Both the position numbers and the translations under genes were made by a program. From Massospora cicadina (lineage: Eukaryota > Entomophthoromycota > Entomophthoromycetes > Entomophthorales > Entomophthoraceae), in assembly GCA_022478985.1 (NCBI GenBank), contig JAKSZP010015901.1, forward strand, positions 1 through 64,000: DNA of 64,000 nucleotides, written 5' to 3'. Under the pieces are notes generated by a model, which ran no database searches, was not told where the DNA came from, and saw only the letters and a program-made list of their open reading frames with translations. The number at the start of each line of letters is the position of its first letter. Position 1 is the first letter of the stretch. This document shows, piece after piece, positions 41,087 through 54,389 of the stretch.

Positions 41087-43900
41087 TTGGGACTTAGGGG
41101 GATGACGGCCTTATTTACAATGAAAATGGGCGCTCCCTCAAGAGCACCAACGGTGGAAGGAGGTAACTTATCATTAGGTCCCATTACTCAATATTCCAAT
41201 CATTCAATGGATTTGGGGTGGTCCAGCTGGCAGCTTTGGAAATTTCTCCTCCCAATTTTCTTAAGAAAATTCTAAATGATAAGCAGAACACAATAACCCA
41301 GTATGAATAAATACAGGTCTTTGTAGCTAATCTTAGTGTCATATTTGACTAGGAACTGCGTGCCAATAAGTAAGCCATAGGAAGCTTAATTTAAGACAAT
41401 TTCTGTGGCTGACACCACTAAAGACCCAAGTTGAATGGAAAACAATTAGTAAGCGCCAAGAGATCTGGTGCATGAGGGCCTCACCTGTTCCATATTCTAA
41501 AGTATGGTTACATTTGATGTGATCTTAATACGCTTCATCAGGTGAGAAGATATGACATTAATGGGAGAATTGGTGTCAATGATAGCCAGGACTTTTACTT
41601 TATGCACCACTACTTCTACTTGAGTAACGTTGTAGCCAAAGTGAGGGACGAGATAATAGCATTAGACATTATAAACTTGTTAAGGAAATTAGTGGGTTTA
41701 CACTGGGCAGAATACAATGAATGGCATATTTTATTTCTACTAGTATCAGGGATGTTGAATCTTTTTTGGTAAAGAAACAATGAAACATTCAGGAGGTGAA
41801 TGATTCTGATGAAGTTGTTGAGATATAGATTCATCAGTCTAGGGCGCAAGGCTCTCTATGTTGATGCATCTTTTTCTGCTTCACATAACTTCTTCTTCCA
41901 GAATTGACTTTCCTAATGATTGTGAAATCCACAATAGGGACAGGGATCACATTTAAGTTGAAAATTCAGATTTTCTTCCAAATGCATGGATATGGAGTCA
42001 TGACTCTTTATTGGGTAAGGTGTATGTGCTTTTGGATTCAGGCATTTCCATAATAACCTCCTTAATATCAAATGATCAATTTAAAGTTCTTAATTTTTTA
42101 GAAGTGAAGCACAAGTGTGTTTAGAGGAGAAAATGGATACCACCACAGCTATTTCATTGTACCAGGTAACCTAGTCAAAAGAATCTAAGGCATGTGCCTC
42201 ATAATAAAAATGGTTAGCGAATTAGATATGTGATTATCCTTTTTTCTAAAGGAGCATAAAAGCTTTCTTATTATTAACCAGAGTCAAGTCACTGCTGAAC
42301 TATTTAATGAAGGCGCCTTGATTTGATCTTAAGAGGTAAGTTTCATAAAGTAGGGCATCATCAGCTCTTAGGCGCTACAGTTGAAAGAGACTTTTATGTG
42401 TTGCACTTTCTGTCTATCCAAGGCTAATTACATATCATTTTGGTATACTAAAAGGAAGTTTTGAGTACTATCCATGCTGAGAACATATTTCTATTTGAAG
42501 GTTGGAGTAAAAGTATTGAATGGTTTAAATAGAACATGTATGATGGGGATTGAAGGTCTCCCATTACCTGAAAATTTTGTCTCAAAGGATCACTCATTCA
42601 TGATTGATCAATTTGTTGCCAGAAGAGTTTGAAATCATCATGCAAATTATGACCTCAACTGTCCTCAAGAGCAATGTAGCTTTAGAGCTGAGAGCTTGGT
42701 GAACTTGTTGATCTTCAGCAGCATGGTCAGTGAATTTCTGCAATGTTGCTTGTTCCTAAGCTTCCAATTTCTAAATTTAAGAGTTGAGTCAATTGATATT
42801 GGCATTCAGAGTAGCTTGGTCGGATTGTTGTTGAGAAGCCATATCTGATCATGCTTTCTGTATGGTAGCCACTTTATAAGAGAGGGTACACCAAGGTTAG
42901 ATTGTCATCAAGGTGAATTCCTTCAACTTTCATCAAGCTACTATGAGCTACCCCCATCGATTTCATTCTAGATCAATATACAGGTTTCATGGTCATTTCC
43001 TTGGATTGGCAAAATACTAGATGGATCTCCAGAAGTTCTAGAAGACCGTCATTACCTTGGGGGTTCTCTGGGCTCTGGGGCCTTCAGGACTCAATGTTTC
43101 TTTGTAAACAGTAGGTTAAGAGGCATCCTGGACATCGCCCTATTGTTGAGCTGGCAAACCCAATCAGTCTAGTCATCAAGTTTGAGTTTATAAAATTGTT
43201 GTTAGTTAGACAAGTGAGCTATTAAGTTGTTCACAGCTCATCACAATCGTTTTTGTAGGGTTGCCAAAGCATCAGTAAGTTGTCAGTAATTTTGTGCATA
43301 AAAACCCACCAATTTCAATATTGATCTAAATGAGTTGACTTTGTAGCTCATTAATTTCTCAACTATTATCTATAATGGCCTCACAATTTTTCTGACCAAA
43401 GTTGGATGCATCCTCATACAATTTGATAAGTTAAAGATGAATCTTCTGGGTTAGGCTAATTGTCTTTGAAAATAAATAAAGTGTAAAACTAAGAGCTTCA
43501 GCTGATGGTGGAGAGCTGAATGGGCAAATAGATTGAGTTATGACTCAGTATGGGTAACCCACTGCAGTTCTTGAGAGCGCGGCTGTGGTGTACAAGTGTA
43601 TTAGTTCAATTGAACCCTAGTGGAAAGTTCCTGATTATCTCGCCCTCCTGGCTTTAAAGTTTTATAAAGTAAAGCTTCCACAGTTTGAGCTACTTCAACT
43701 GGTTGGATCTGATAGATTGTACTATCAGATTCTGAAAGGCTAAAGGTCATTAATAAGATAAAAATAATCATATCATGTTTTTAATAGATATCTCTTGCTG
43801 GCTGGAGTGGACCCTGTTTACCACACTCATGTTTTCCTCCCTTTGAAGGTTAGTATCTCTGCTAGAATTAAAATCTTCTGGAAAGATACATCTTCATCTG
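41087..43900 (-). pseudogene. Protease and gag remnants of element F
   Basis: The protease active site is readable on minus at 41545-41590 (IIDTNSPINV) and a zinc-knuckle remnant (CPYCGFHNH) at about 41905-41940. Beyond this, 42-43.9 kb is colinear gag with no frame over 60 codons. An ORF at 41542-41772 (plus) is a shadow. Confidence 0.5.
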
Positions 43901-43919
43901 ATGACCTCAGAGAACACCT

Positions 43920-44400
43920 GGCAAGGAGTATCAGTTTTGGAATTTCCTGGAATTTATTGGCCAGTTCCTTCTGATGCTAAACAGCTATTATTTGAACTAG
44001 CAACAATGGCTTCCTAATAAAATGATCGTAACTAGTGAAAATGCACTATGGTAATAATTTATACCAGCAATATAGAATAAGACGTATTTTATTTACTTAA
44101 CAGATTAACTATCTTTTTTTCTTTGGAAGGGTGTGCACTTAATGAGAATATTGATTCTTTCTGATTGGCAAGATCTTCCTTAATCCTCAAGGTATTATTA
44201 TGCTTGGTTTATTACTGGGTGGAATGCTTTATACTTATTGAGGGAGTCTTGGATCTAATTATACCCTTTGTATCTTTAGAAACATGGTGGATAGGCCATA
44301 GATTTTCAGGCAGTAGTTTTAAACAATTGTCATCATCCTTGTCCAAAGCTTAATTCATTTTTATACTGACTCAAACTCAGTCTTTCCTGAAATAAGCGGA
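43920..44400 (-). repeat. Right (5') LTR of element F
   Basis: Direct repeat of 34.15-34.6 kb, well diverged (shared CTTAATCCTCAAGG, GATT-TACCCTTT-TA, TTTAGAAACA). Ends are uncertain. 44400-44900 holds no recognisable gene. Confidence 0.6.
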
Positions 44401-44899
44401 TGAGAAAACCTTGAATTCTGCATCTCAACTTTAAAATTTTAAACTCCTCATACAAATTGTAGCTTTATCTGAATATAGTTTAGCTTAAGCTAGTTAATCT
44501 ACTTTTTAAAAAATTTGTAGTTAAAGAAACCATAGTGCATTGTAACCACCCAATTTTTCTTTTTTGATACCATATTAAATTTTAACAATGATAAGAAGGG
44601 AAAGAGAACAATTTTTATCCTAGCCAGAACAGGTTTTGAACCTGCATTGGCATTTAGTAGCTCACTTAGCTTTTTGGTATTATAGGTGTGGAGTTTCCTT
44701 AAATAAATCATGACAAGAAGTGCTAGTAGCACTTCAAATATCCTGTAGTTTCCTCTGAAATTATCTGAATAAAACCATTGTTCCCCACGGGTAATTTTGT
44801 CAAGAATTCTAGATCCCTGGATCATAAAAAATCAGAATAAATCAGGCATTGGAAAATAACAAGACACCTGAAAACCTCGGGTTGGGACCATCTAGTACT

Positions 44900-45496
44900 A
44901 AAAAAAGATATCTGAGAACCCATACTTGGCATCTCTGCTGATGGGTATTGGAATTTTAAGAAATTTTGATATTTAGGCGCTACTAAGGCTACAAAATTAT
45001 TAGTTTCAAGTCTCTAGCAAGAGAAAAAAATAAAATTGCCAAAATTATTATTTTTGTTGCAATAATGGATTTCAATTATATAACATTATTCAACCTTAGT
45101 TAACCAAAAAGAAACTAAATGAGACAAAATATGTGGTGCGTTTAGTTAGAAATTATAGATATTTATAAAAGAGGTTTTAGTAAATCTTTATAAGGATCTA
45201 GTGCTTCAAACAAAGTAAGATCTTTTCTGTTAGAGGACCAATATAGTTGATTATCAGATCTGATACAATTTTTTTTAGATGAAATCAATCTTTGCCTTGT
45301 GGGATCAACCCTTTTATAATGCTTAATCTCCTCAGAAGGCTTAGCCCCTTCAGTAGGATGAGACTGATAACTCCAAAAAGTTGATTGTTGATCTAAAAGA
45401 GAATTAGAGTTATCTGACAAATTTTTTATAATCTTATTAGAATGAGATGCCAAACCTTGATCTTGATTAGAATCAATCAGAGTTGAATTTCCAACA
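44900..45496 (-). repeat. 3' LTR of element D (left end approximate)
   Basis: The right edge reads AGTTGAATTTCCAACA, that is TGTTGGAAATTC in minus sense, directly after a polypurine tract AAGGGGGGCAT (plus 45497-45510). It contains a 96-codon minus frame (45453-45163) with no recognised domain. Confidence 0.55.
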
Positions 45497-47634
45497 ATGC
45501 CCCCCTTAAGAGCTTACCTAAGGGACAAGTACTTACAAAGAAATCTACTAGGAAATCTATCAATAAAAGTTCCAATGTCAACAGCTGAAAATGGAATATT
45601 CATTAACCCAATGATGCATAATACAATAGGAACCAGACAAAAGGTATCAAAATTGTGGATTCATCTTCCAGGTTTGTGATTGTAAAAGAGTAAAAGACCT
45701 CCTATTTGATATTCAGGTAATGTAGGGTGGGTAGCATTGGTCCTAAGTCCTTCTTTTGAAGTTTTAGTAGCAAGAAAACTCAAAGCTAAGGCTTGCACTC
45801 TGATGATCTTATCAGCTAACCTTCTCATAGCTAATTCATTAGTTTGTGGGGTAGCAGTATCAAGTATAGATTTTAAACTAAGGGTAAAATAAGATCCTGA
45901 CCATACAGTGCCTTAAAAGGAGACATTCTGAGAATATGATGATAGCTAACCTTATAAGCTAACATTGCGCTAGGTAAGTATAGATTCCATATTCTAGGGT
46001 CAGTTGAAGCCATCTTTTGTATAATGGCTACCAGGGTACCATTAGCTCATCATCAATGGCACCATTAGTTGAAGGATTATAAGGAACTGTAAATGACTAA
46101 TAGTTACCCATTAACTTAGTAATCTCGGATACTAGAAGTGAAACAAAATTAATTCCATTATCAGATAATAGTACTTTCAGGATACCATGTCAGGTGAAAA
46201 CTTGCTTATAAAGGAAGGACACAGTAGACTTAGCGGTGACAGTGGAACAGAGACAGCTTCAATCCATTTAGTAAAATGGTCAATAGCTAGAATGATATAG
46301 TGGTGTCCATAAGTACCAGTAGGAAGGGAACCACTACATCAGTACTCATAATAGAAAAAGGTTAAAAAAGTATCACAATTTTATATTGATAAAACATATT
46401 TCCACTACATTGTTTTTGGCAAGTGAAACAAGTTTCCAACACATCATGCACATTTTCCAGCATATTATTCATAACATTAATTTTTCAACCACTGTAAAGT
46501 CTTAGTGACAGATCCATGCCCCACAGCTTGATTAGCCTCTTTTTTAGCATTAGTGGTGCCCGACCCAAAAAGGGGGAGACACTATGCATAAATATCTGCA
46601 AATGGGCCAAACAAAGAGTTTATTTGAAATAAAAAATTCCTAATATGGCACTTCAGCTAACACCTAGGAAGTCATATCAGAAGGTGAGGAAGCTTTGGGG
46701 AAACTTTTGTCCAGCGTCCACTTTAGCTGGCAGACCATGGCGGAAAGCATTGGGGTGAGAGCATCAGCGACATCTTGATAAGCCTCCATAATGGTATTAG
46801 TCCTGGCAGAAGGCCAAATAAAAGGTAGTCATTTAAACCACAACTTCTTATAAAGAGAAAATTTTTCAATTTGTGTGCTCAGTTAAATATTGTAGCTTTG
46901 CTATAACGTCCTTAGACTCACAATACCATAGTTTGGGTCTGCCAATTAGGTCATAGATGCGATCCTCTTCAGCAGTGAATAGAGTCAGTATAGGTAATTG
47001 AGAGATTCCATCAGCATTTTGGTGTATAGATCCAGCTTAATGTTGTATTGAAAAGTCATAATTATATAGTTTTAGAGCCCATCTAGCTAAACGTCCATCA
47101 GGATCCTTCGTTTGTTGTAATCTTTAGGGATGCGTGATCTGTGATGATAGTAAAATGTTTGCCATAGAGGTAAGGACAAAAATGCTTGATGGCTGATAGG
47201 ACCGTGAGGCACGTCTCTCAGTAACACTATAATCGCGTTCTGCTTTGGAAATCATTTTACTATAAAGGGCGATAGGATGATCTACTAGATTAGAGTTATG
47301 TTGTTCCAGAATAGCCCCAATAGCTACATCACTCACATCTGTAAATAAGAGAAAAGGTTTCAAAAATCAGGATGAGCTAAAATTGGGGAACTAATTAAAG
47401 CTTGATGTAAAAGATCAAAAGCTTGCTGTTGCAATTCTTCCCATAAAGATGAAACTTCTTATCTAGTACTAAAAAATATGAAACTTCTTCATATAGTAAA
47501 TAACCTATGGTTCTACAATTGTAGCAAAATGAAAGGATAGATTGTCAGTAAAACCAATCATCCCTAAAAATACCAGAATATCATGCAAGCTCTTAGGAAC
47601 AGGCATTTCCATAATTGATTAAATTTTAATTAGT
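45497..47634 (-). pseudogene. Integrase and RNase H of element D
   Basis: The frame 47363-47124 gives FLLFTDVSDVAIGAILEQHN and YSKMISKAERDYSVTE (RNase H). 45.7-46.7 kb is colinear with integrase (host of the complement of CATTAGTTGAAGGATTATA and similar). At 47600 the minus strand reads PVPKSLHDILVFLGMIGF, the RT thumb, interrupted at 47640 by element C. It continues from the RT at 53563. Confidence 0.65.
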
Positions 47635-48159
47635 AAGGGTGTTATAAAATTGGCGTTATCAATGAGATACGCCATAAACAATTTGCACAAGGTTTGACCC
47701 ACTGAGCAATAGGACCAATGATATGAGGATTGTTACCCTTAAATCAACAGAAATAAACTTATTAATATATGTGGAGCACCTGCTCCCACTATACTCTTTT
47801 ACTTAAAATAATCACTGTAGCGGCTCTTCCTTGTTCCGCACCTCTACACTATTAACAACTTAACCTCTCCAATCATCTCATCCTGCTTATATCATAGCAA
47901 CTTCGGATGGTACCACTTTCATGGCTTAGTGATTCACTTCACCGTATCTCATTGGTTCCTCCAATTCATCATTTATTAATCCACAATCACCCAATTTGGC
48001 CAATTTCCCAACAACCCAATATCGCCTCATTTTGAGGCGCTTGAATTAATCATACTCATAATAATTCGGTGAATTCCATCCATTACACCATATCAACTCA
48101 GGGCTTATTATCCAGTCATATTGGAATCGCGACATTACCCTCTCCTTGACTGGATGATA

Positions 48160-49400
48160 AGGCTCCTATTGCTTATATGCCCGGAGAAACTTTGCATGCA
48201 CTCAATTGATGATCCAACTGCTAGCAGGGTCCCTGATAGTATATGCATCCATACCTATCTTCTCAATAACTTCAAATGGCCCAATCCAGATACTGGCCAA
48301 CTTGTGTTTCCACCTGAAACCATGTTGATCATGGAATAGAACCATGTCTCCATCTTTGAATTGTGCTAGGCCACTTCACCCTACCTGATCAGCAGCCTGG
48401 TTTTTGATTTTCTTGGCTAAACTGAACGAGTATGCTTCAGTTTGTAATTTAATCAGCGTATTATTAGGGCAGTCAAATAGCGTTGCAGATTCATTCCGCT
48501 GGTGTCCTCTACACAAGCATATAGGAGCGCAGGCAAAGTGGGGTGCCATTCATAAAGCAATTGGAATGGCCTTTTCCCCGTGGCAGAATGGTAGCTAATA
48601 TTGTAGGCAAACACCGCGGTAGAAAGGAGGGTACTCCAATCAGAGGGCCTATCTGTAACCAACTTCTGTAGTGTATTCACCAGGGTCCCTTTGACCCATT
48701 CAACCATTCCATTGGACTCTGGGTGATATGGGGTTGTTAAAACCTTGCGGATGGCCATCATTTTGTTGAGCTTGGTAAGTATATGGGAGATAAAATTGGT
48801 ACTGTTGTCAGTAAGGATAAACTGCGGACAGCCATGATGCTGAATGATGCACTCCATTACAAACTTAGCCACAGTAACTGCCCCCAGGCCCCAAATGGCC
48901 GCGCCTCAACCCACCTGGTCAAGTGGTCAATTGCCACCAGGATATACTTAGACCAGTTAGCTCTGGTTTGCAGAGGATAACGACATCAAGGGAAGCCATA
49001 TGCCAAGCAAAGTGTGGCTTCACTAACTGGTATGAGGTCTTCCAGTGGGATGGCTTTTCCACTTGGCACTGGTGACAAGAGGAGATAGTATCTAGCACAT
49101 CAAAGTTCATGCTTTCTCAGTAATACTGAGGCTGTAATAATTCTAATGTCTTCCGCATGCCACCATGCCCAACTGCTTTATGTGCGCCCATGATAATGTT
49201 AGGCCGCTTTGAGGGTCACAGGAAGTTTACTGTGGAGTTGCTGATCCTCTTGTACAACTCACCATTCCACTGGAGAGTATTGGCTCACATTTCATTCAAC
49301 ACCTTGATGACTTGGGGCAGCTCATCATCGTACTTTCTGCTGAGCATCTTGTCATACATAATATTGCTCAGGTCTGCCGTAACTGCAATTTTTGGCAATC
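48160..49400 (-). pseudogene. Integrase of element C
   Basis: The frame 49110-48919 has SSCHQCQVEKP and SLDVV (Asp1). The frame 48872-48453 has FILTDNSTNF (Asp2), HPESNGMVEWVKGTL (catalytic Glu) and FAYNISYHSATGKRPFQLLY. All three catalytic residues are kept. A frame break separates the first Asp from the rest. Confidence 0.85.
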
Positions 49401-49497
49401 TTGATAAACAATCATCATTCTGGTGTTTTTCTTCTGGTCAGTGAAGGATCTTTAAGTTGTACGCCTGTAGTTTAAGAGCCCATCGAGCTATATGACC

Positions 49498-50294
49498 CTA
49501 CAGCTCCTTAAGGTTCTGCAACCAGCGTAACAAGGCATGATCTGTTATGACTTTAAACTTTAAAACATGCAGATATACTCTAAATTGCTTATATGCGTAA
49601 ATCACTGCTAAGCACTCCCGCTTGGTCACAGTATAATTGCGTTCATGGCTATTCAGGCTCCGGCTGCAGTATGCCATGGGGTGCTCCTCCCCTTCATCAT
49701 CTTTTTGGGACAGAAATGCCCCCACAGCGGAAAGAGATGCATCCACTGTAAAATAAACTCTTTTTCAAAATTGGGGTATTGTAAAATGGGCGCGCTAGCC
49801 AACGCAGTTCATAATACATCAAAAGCGGTTTGACATTGATCTGTCCAGTTGAAGGCGGAGGTTTTCTTTAGTAGCTCAAAGAGTGGAGCTCCAATACAGC
49901 TGAAGTTGGGAATGAACCGCCAGTAGTAACTGACCATCCCCAAGAACATCTGGATACCCGCTATTTGCTTGGACGAATCATCTTACAGATGGCTTCCACC
50001 TTATACAGCTGAGGACTAAGCCCTTTGGAGTCTACCACAAAGCCGAGGTTTTTAATTGTTCTTTAAAAAGTGGCACTTTTGGGGATTAATCTTGATATTA
50101 GCATCAGAAAGGTGGCGGAACACTTGCTCCAGGTGTCCAAGATGCTCCGTGAACATCCGCAAAAACACGTTGATATTGTCAAGGTAGACAAGAGCGCAAA
50201 ACAGCTTTATGTCACCCAAGATAGTGTTCATAGCCCGCTGGAACATAGTGGGGGCATTGCACAAACCCTGTGGCAAACGTGTAGGCTGGAACAA
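49498..50294 (-). pseudogene. RT palm and RNase H of element C
   Basis: 50294-50052 has LPQGLCNAPTMFQRAMNTIL and ALVYLDNINVF, the palm with DN instead of DD. 49746-49498 has MDASLSAVGAFLSQKDDEGE, YCSRSLNSHERNYTVTKREC and ITDHALLRWL. The YLDD-to-YLDN change would inactivate this copy. Confidence 0.85.
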
Positions 50295-50475
50295 TCCTTT
50301 TGAGGTGATTATAGCGCACTTTTCTTGTTACACTGCTAGCAACTTAATCTGCCAGTACCCTGATATCAAATTCATAGCAGATAAATACTTGGACCCACCT
50401 AATCAATCTAAGGCGTCATCAATTCATGGAAGCGGGTATGAATCTTTTTTTGTAATGCTGTTAAGTTTCCATTAA

Positions 50476-51356
50476 TCAATTACTACTCAATTGGAGCCAT
50501 CTTATTTTGACAATTAGCACTGGGGATGCCCAGGGACTCTTTGACGGCTCCAACATTCCCTGTTCCACCAATGTATCAATTTTTTCAGATACAACTTCTT
50601 CCGCTGCCATCAAGTGATGGATAGGTCTTGACCTGATAGGGGTGGTCTCCAGTGTCCACCCAATGCAAAAACCCATGAGCGCAACCCTAGTCATGATTGT
50701 CAGTTGCAAAAATACTGTGTTACTACTCAAACAGATCCATCACTTTGTACTTCTGATCCTCGAATAGACCAGTTAGCGCCTTCCGTGGAACCACAGTCAT
50801 TACGCCAAAGGTGGTTTTTAGAGGCAAGCTAAGATCTTCCCAAGAACCAAAGTCATGTACCTGGTGGACCTCATTAATAGGGATCAGGTGCAGTTAATAC
50901 ACCACTTGGTGCCGATGAACCTTCATCACCTCCTTCTGCAGATTCGCTACCAACACCTTCACTTCCCCTGCCCTGGTAACAGTAACCCGGGAGCCACATG
51001 AGGTTTGAGCCACAATTGTTGATAGGGCCCCACAACCTCTCCATACAGACCTCCCAGTATATCAATTTCAAGCTCTGTCCCAATTATGACCTGATGCCCA
51101 GAAGGTATAGTCAAAGCATCGCGGCTTGTAGCGGAATCCCTTTGTACTCATAAATCTGGTTTGGAAGCATTTGGGTCTTCCACTCCATCCACTGATATCT
51201 TACAGGAATCACACTGTCGCTATAGGCAAGATTAATTTGACTAGAGCAGATTGGATCATCTGGGACTCTTCTGGAAGTAAAATAGTCGGGGATACGTTGC
51301 CCCATAATTTCAAATGTCTCCACTGTCATATCAACAACAGCCCCAAAGTGTCGCAT
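50476..51356 (-). pseudogene. dUTPase-like segment and RT start of element C
   Basis: 51356-51111 parallels residues 1-80 of the element A frame (NLAYSDSVIPVRYQW, YEYKGIPLQAA). After frame changes the minus strand gives ELEIDILGGLYGEVVGPYQQ, colinear with the element A beta-barrel strands, and PGQG. 50730-50476 has LVEQGMLEPSKSPWASPVLI (RT entry). Confidence 0.65.
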
Positions 51357-51499
51357 AAAAGGGTTCCAATTAACAGGTCATAGTTATTGTTTGGTAACAC
51401 TATAGCTGAGGCTACAATGACAATTAACCCAAACCGCAAGGGTAGCGCACTTTACGCTCCTTCAGAGACTGTGCTTTCTACGCCTGAAGTCCCATACAC

Positions 51500-52073
51500 C
51501 ATATGATGCTCCAAGTCAGGCTTTAATGCCAACTTCGACACCAACTTTGTTGATACTATGTTGATTGGGGCCCCTATATCGATTATCACACTCACTCGAG
51601 TTTTTACTAAGATAGTGTCACAGTAAGTACACTCAGAGTAAGATGCATCTGATTGTTTTAAGACATAGACATTTAACGGGTCTTTTTCTAATGAAGCTCA
51701 TAATACCCTTCCCCACTTTAGGGTATTCTTTAACAATAGCGTCCACAGGGAGGGCCACGCTTACCCCTTTCAAGAGAAGCGTATCAGCTAATGGATCTGG
51801 CTCATCAGTATAAAGGTGATCAAACATTTGACAAGCATAAGGCTTTGATTGTTCCTGAGAGCCTACTTCCACCATGTCCATGAGTTGTGTTTGTGTCAGC
51901 ACATTCACCCCTCCAACCAGTCGCTTATATAAGAAAGCATCATCATACTGAGGAACTTTTACTGAAGGTACAGGAATAGGTTCTGGTGGGACGTTTTGGG
52001 TCAGAATAGCGAAGGTAGAGAGTCCCATCTCTACTCCGTTCTGACTTTTTCCCTGGTGGTACTGCACCTGCAA
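51500..52073 (-). pseudogene. Gag-pol linker and protease of element C
   Basis: 52073-51633 (146 residues) matches the element A linker (GVEMGLSTFAILTQNVPPEP, VGGVNVLTQTQ). The protease site lies to its left near 51560-51590, in a frame broken by stops. Confidence 0.6.
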
Positions 52074-52094
52074 TAGGTACTGGACCCAACGAAT

Positions 52095-52999
52095 GTGACA
52101 ACTTCTAGCCCGGTTCCCAGAGTGACCACACGAAAAGCAATTGACCCCATAAGACCTGTGACCTTGATTGTTGTAAAAGGAGCCACCCCAAGGGTTGGGA
52201 TGGAATTAAACAGCATAACCTGGCCCCTCATGATAGGTGAACTACTGTTGGCAATTGGGTTGGAAGCAAGGCTTGTATCAATGATAAGACCAGGGGATGC
52301 CAACTGGACGCTGAACAGGGAGCAATAATTCCTCCAAATTAAAAAGGCTACCAGAGGAGGCACTAGGTTTCCGCACTATATTTGGTGGAGGGAAGGTAGC
52401 AGATAGACAGCGTAGAATTTGAACAAGTTTAAGCAAGGATACGTCAACCTCTAAATATGGAGCCAAGGCATTTAAAGCTCACATTACGGTTTCACAGCAG
52501 AGGTCAATGCTATGCTTATGTCACATTCAGTTAAAACTCCTGCCCCAATTAACGCATGGGCTTCTGCTGAGAATCAATTAGCAGATGCAGTGAGGGTCTC
52601 GTTATGGTGAAACCCAATGGTAAAAAAACTCAGCCTTCCATTGCACCATTTTTGATTTTCCTCATAACAACCACAGCACAGTATCCTTCACTTTTTGATA
52701 GGTAACGAAACTGTTGGGAAGATAGCAAGTAACTTGGTCGTCGCTTCCAACATCTAGGGTGGACATTAGTAGTTTGTCTATAAATCGATTGGAAGCTCCT
52801 TCTACTGCAAACTCAAATCGTTTAAAGAATCTATAAATGTTTCCATCACTATCAAACAGAGGCAGATTGTCAATATAACATTCTTGCAAAAACTCCTTCT
52901 TCTATTTAAGCACAGCGTCCTGAGAAAGCTTAAGTTCTGCATATTCAACATTGCAGTGTGTTGAGTGGGTTCCTTAGTAAAGCAAGCTGAATAAGACAT
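52095..52999 (-). pseudogene. Gag of element C
   Basis: The ATG at 52999 is about 70 bp from the LTR and gives MSYSACFTKEPTQHTAMLNM, parallel to element A. The capsid-like region is spread over several frames (52889-52662, 52466-52278). The zinc knuckle at about 52095-52140 reads CFSCGHSGNRARSC, with Asn in place of His. Confidence 0.7.
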
Positions 53000-53562
53000 G
53001 ACTAGAGACTGAGAAATGCTTATCAGTCTATGGGATTGATCAATGGGCCCCCTGTAGTGAGCACCAATGTTATAAAATTGGCGTTATCAATGAGATACGC
53101 CATAAACAATTTGCACAGGGTTTGACCCACTGAGCAATAGGACCAATGATATGAGGATTGTTACCCTTAAATCAACAGAAATAAACTTATTAATAAATGT
53201 GGAGCACCTGCTCCCACTATACTCTTTTACTTAAAATAATCACTGTAGCGGCTCTTCCTTGTTCCGCACCTCTACACTATTAACAACTTAACCTCTCCAA
53301 TCATCTCATCCTGCTTATATCATAGCAACTTCGGATGGTACCACTTTCATAGCTTAGTGATTCACTTCACCGTATCTCATTGGTTCCTCCAATTCATCAT
53401 TTATTAATCCACAATCACCCAATTCGGAAAATTTCCTAACAACCCAATATCGCCTCATTTTGAGGCGCTTGAATTAATCATACTCATAATAATTCGGCGG
53501 ATTCCATCCATTCCACCATATTGACCCAGGGCTTATCGTCCAGTCATATTGATTTCATGACA

Positions 53563-54290
53563 AAGGGTAAAATCCTATTGTGATTAACCTTATGACCTAA
53601 AAATTCCATCTCAGTTTTGAAAAAAGCACACTTAGATGGTTTTAGCTTAAGAGAAGCTTGGCACATTTGGCCAAATACTTCTTTTAAATAGGCTAAATGC
53701 TTGTTAAAAGTACTAGAAAAAACAGTAACATCGTCAAAATAAACTACAACGCAGATAAGTATTATATTACCAAACAAGCCATCCATGACCTTTTGAAAGG
53801 TAGCAAGGCATTACAAAGACTCTGCGGCATATGAGTAGGTTCAAATAACCCATCACTAGAAATTAAAGTGCATTTTTGACAATCTTCAGGAGCCAGTTCA
53901 ATTTTCCAGTAACAACTAGCAAGGTCCATGGCCATAAAGACTGTAATCCAGACAGTAATCATAATGAGCCATCAATGCAAGGTAATGGATATGAATCTTT
54001 TTGGGTGACAGCATTAAGACAACGAAAATCCATAACCACTCTATGGCCTCCTTCCTTTTTTCAAATAAGCAGTAGAGGGGAAGCCCATGGAATTTGAGAA
54101 GGCGTTAATAGTCCAGCATCAAGGAGTTGTTTTAATTCCACTGAAACTTGAGCCTCCTCAACTTTAGATTTTTGATAAGGATGGACTTGGATAGGGGGAG
54201 CATCCCCCGTTTTTACTTGATTTTGCACATTTTTTTCATTAACAAAAATCTCTGGAGCCATTAGTGAATATATCTGCATACTCTTAAAAT
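53563..54290 (-). pseudogene. Reverse transcriptase of element D
   Basis: 54279-54061 has LKQLLDAGLLTPSQIPWASP. 53962-53762 has MAMDLASCYWKIELAPEDCQ and SSDGLFEPTHMPQSLCNAL. 53786-53544 has CVVVYFDDVTVFSSTFNKHL (palm YFDD intact) and LKPSKCAFFKTEMEFLGHKV. Frame changes separate the three parts, and element C interrupts after NRILP. Confidence 0.85.
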
Positions 54291-54389
54291 TAGAGCCTCA
54301 GCTGCTTGTTGTTGTTCAAGAGTAAGTTAATATCCCTATTCAACTTCAAATCTAGCAATGATAGTGGCGTCATCCAGCCCAAAATCACA

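Larger units (their letters stand above)
34150..44400 (-). mobile_element. Decayed Ty3/gypsy element F
   Basis: Flanked by direct repeats (34.15-34.6 with a short part after 35.42, and 43.92-44.4 kb). Between them the minus strand holds, from right to left, gag with a CCHC-like CPYCGFHNH (about 41905-41940), protease (LAIIDTNSPINVIS near 41545-41590), RT (39.0-39.7), RNase H (38781-38482) and integrase (35.9-37.3). No ORF is intact. It is interrupted by LTR pieces at 36.36-36.95 and 40.0-41.1 kb. It is the oldest-looking element here. Confidence 0.65.
47640..53562 (-). mobile_element. Ty3/gypsy element C, full length, same family as A
   Basis: LTRs of 495 bp at 47640-48134 and 53068-53562 (TGTTATAAAATTGGCG...TGACA), with target duplication AAGGG (47635-47639 and 53563-53567). 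It is inserted in the RT of element D: removing it joins NRILP to the text at 47634. The two LTRs differ at only a few percent. Domain order is gag, protease, dUTPase-like, RT, RNase H, integrase. Confidence 0.93.
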
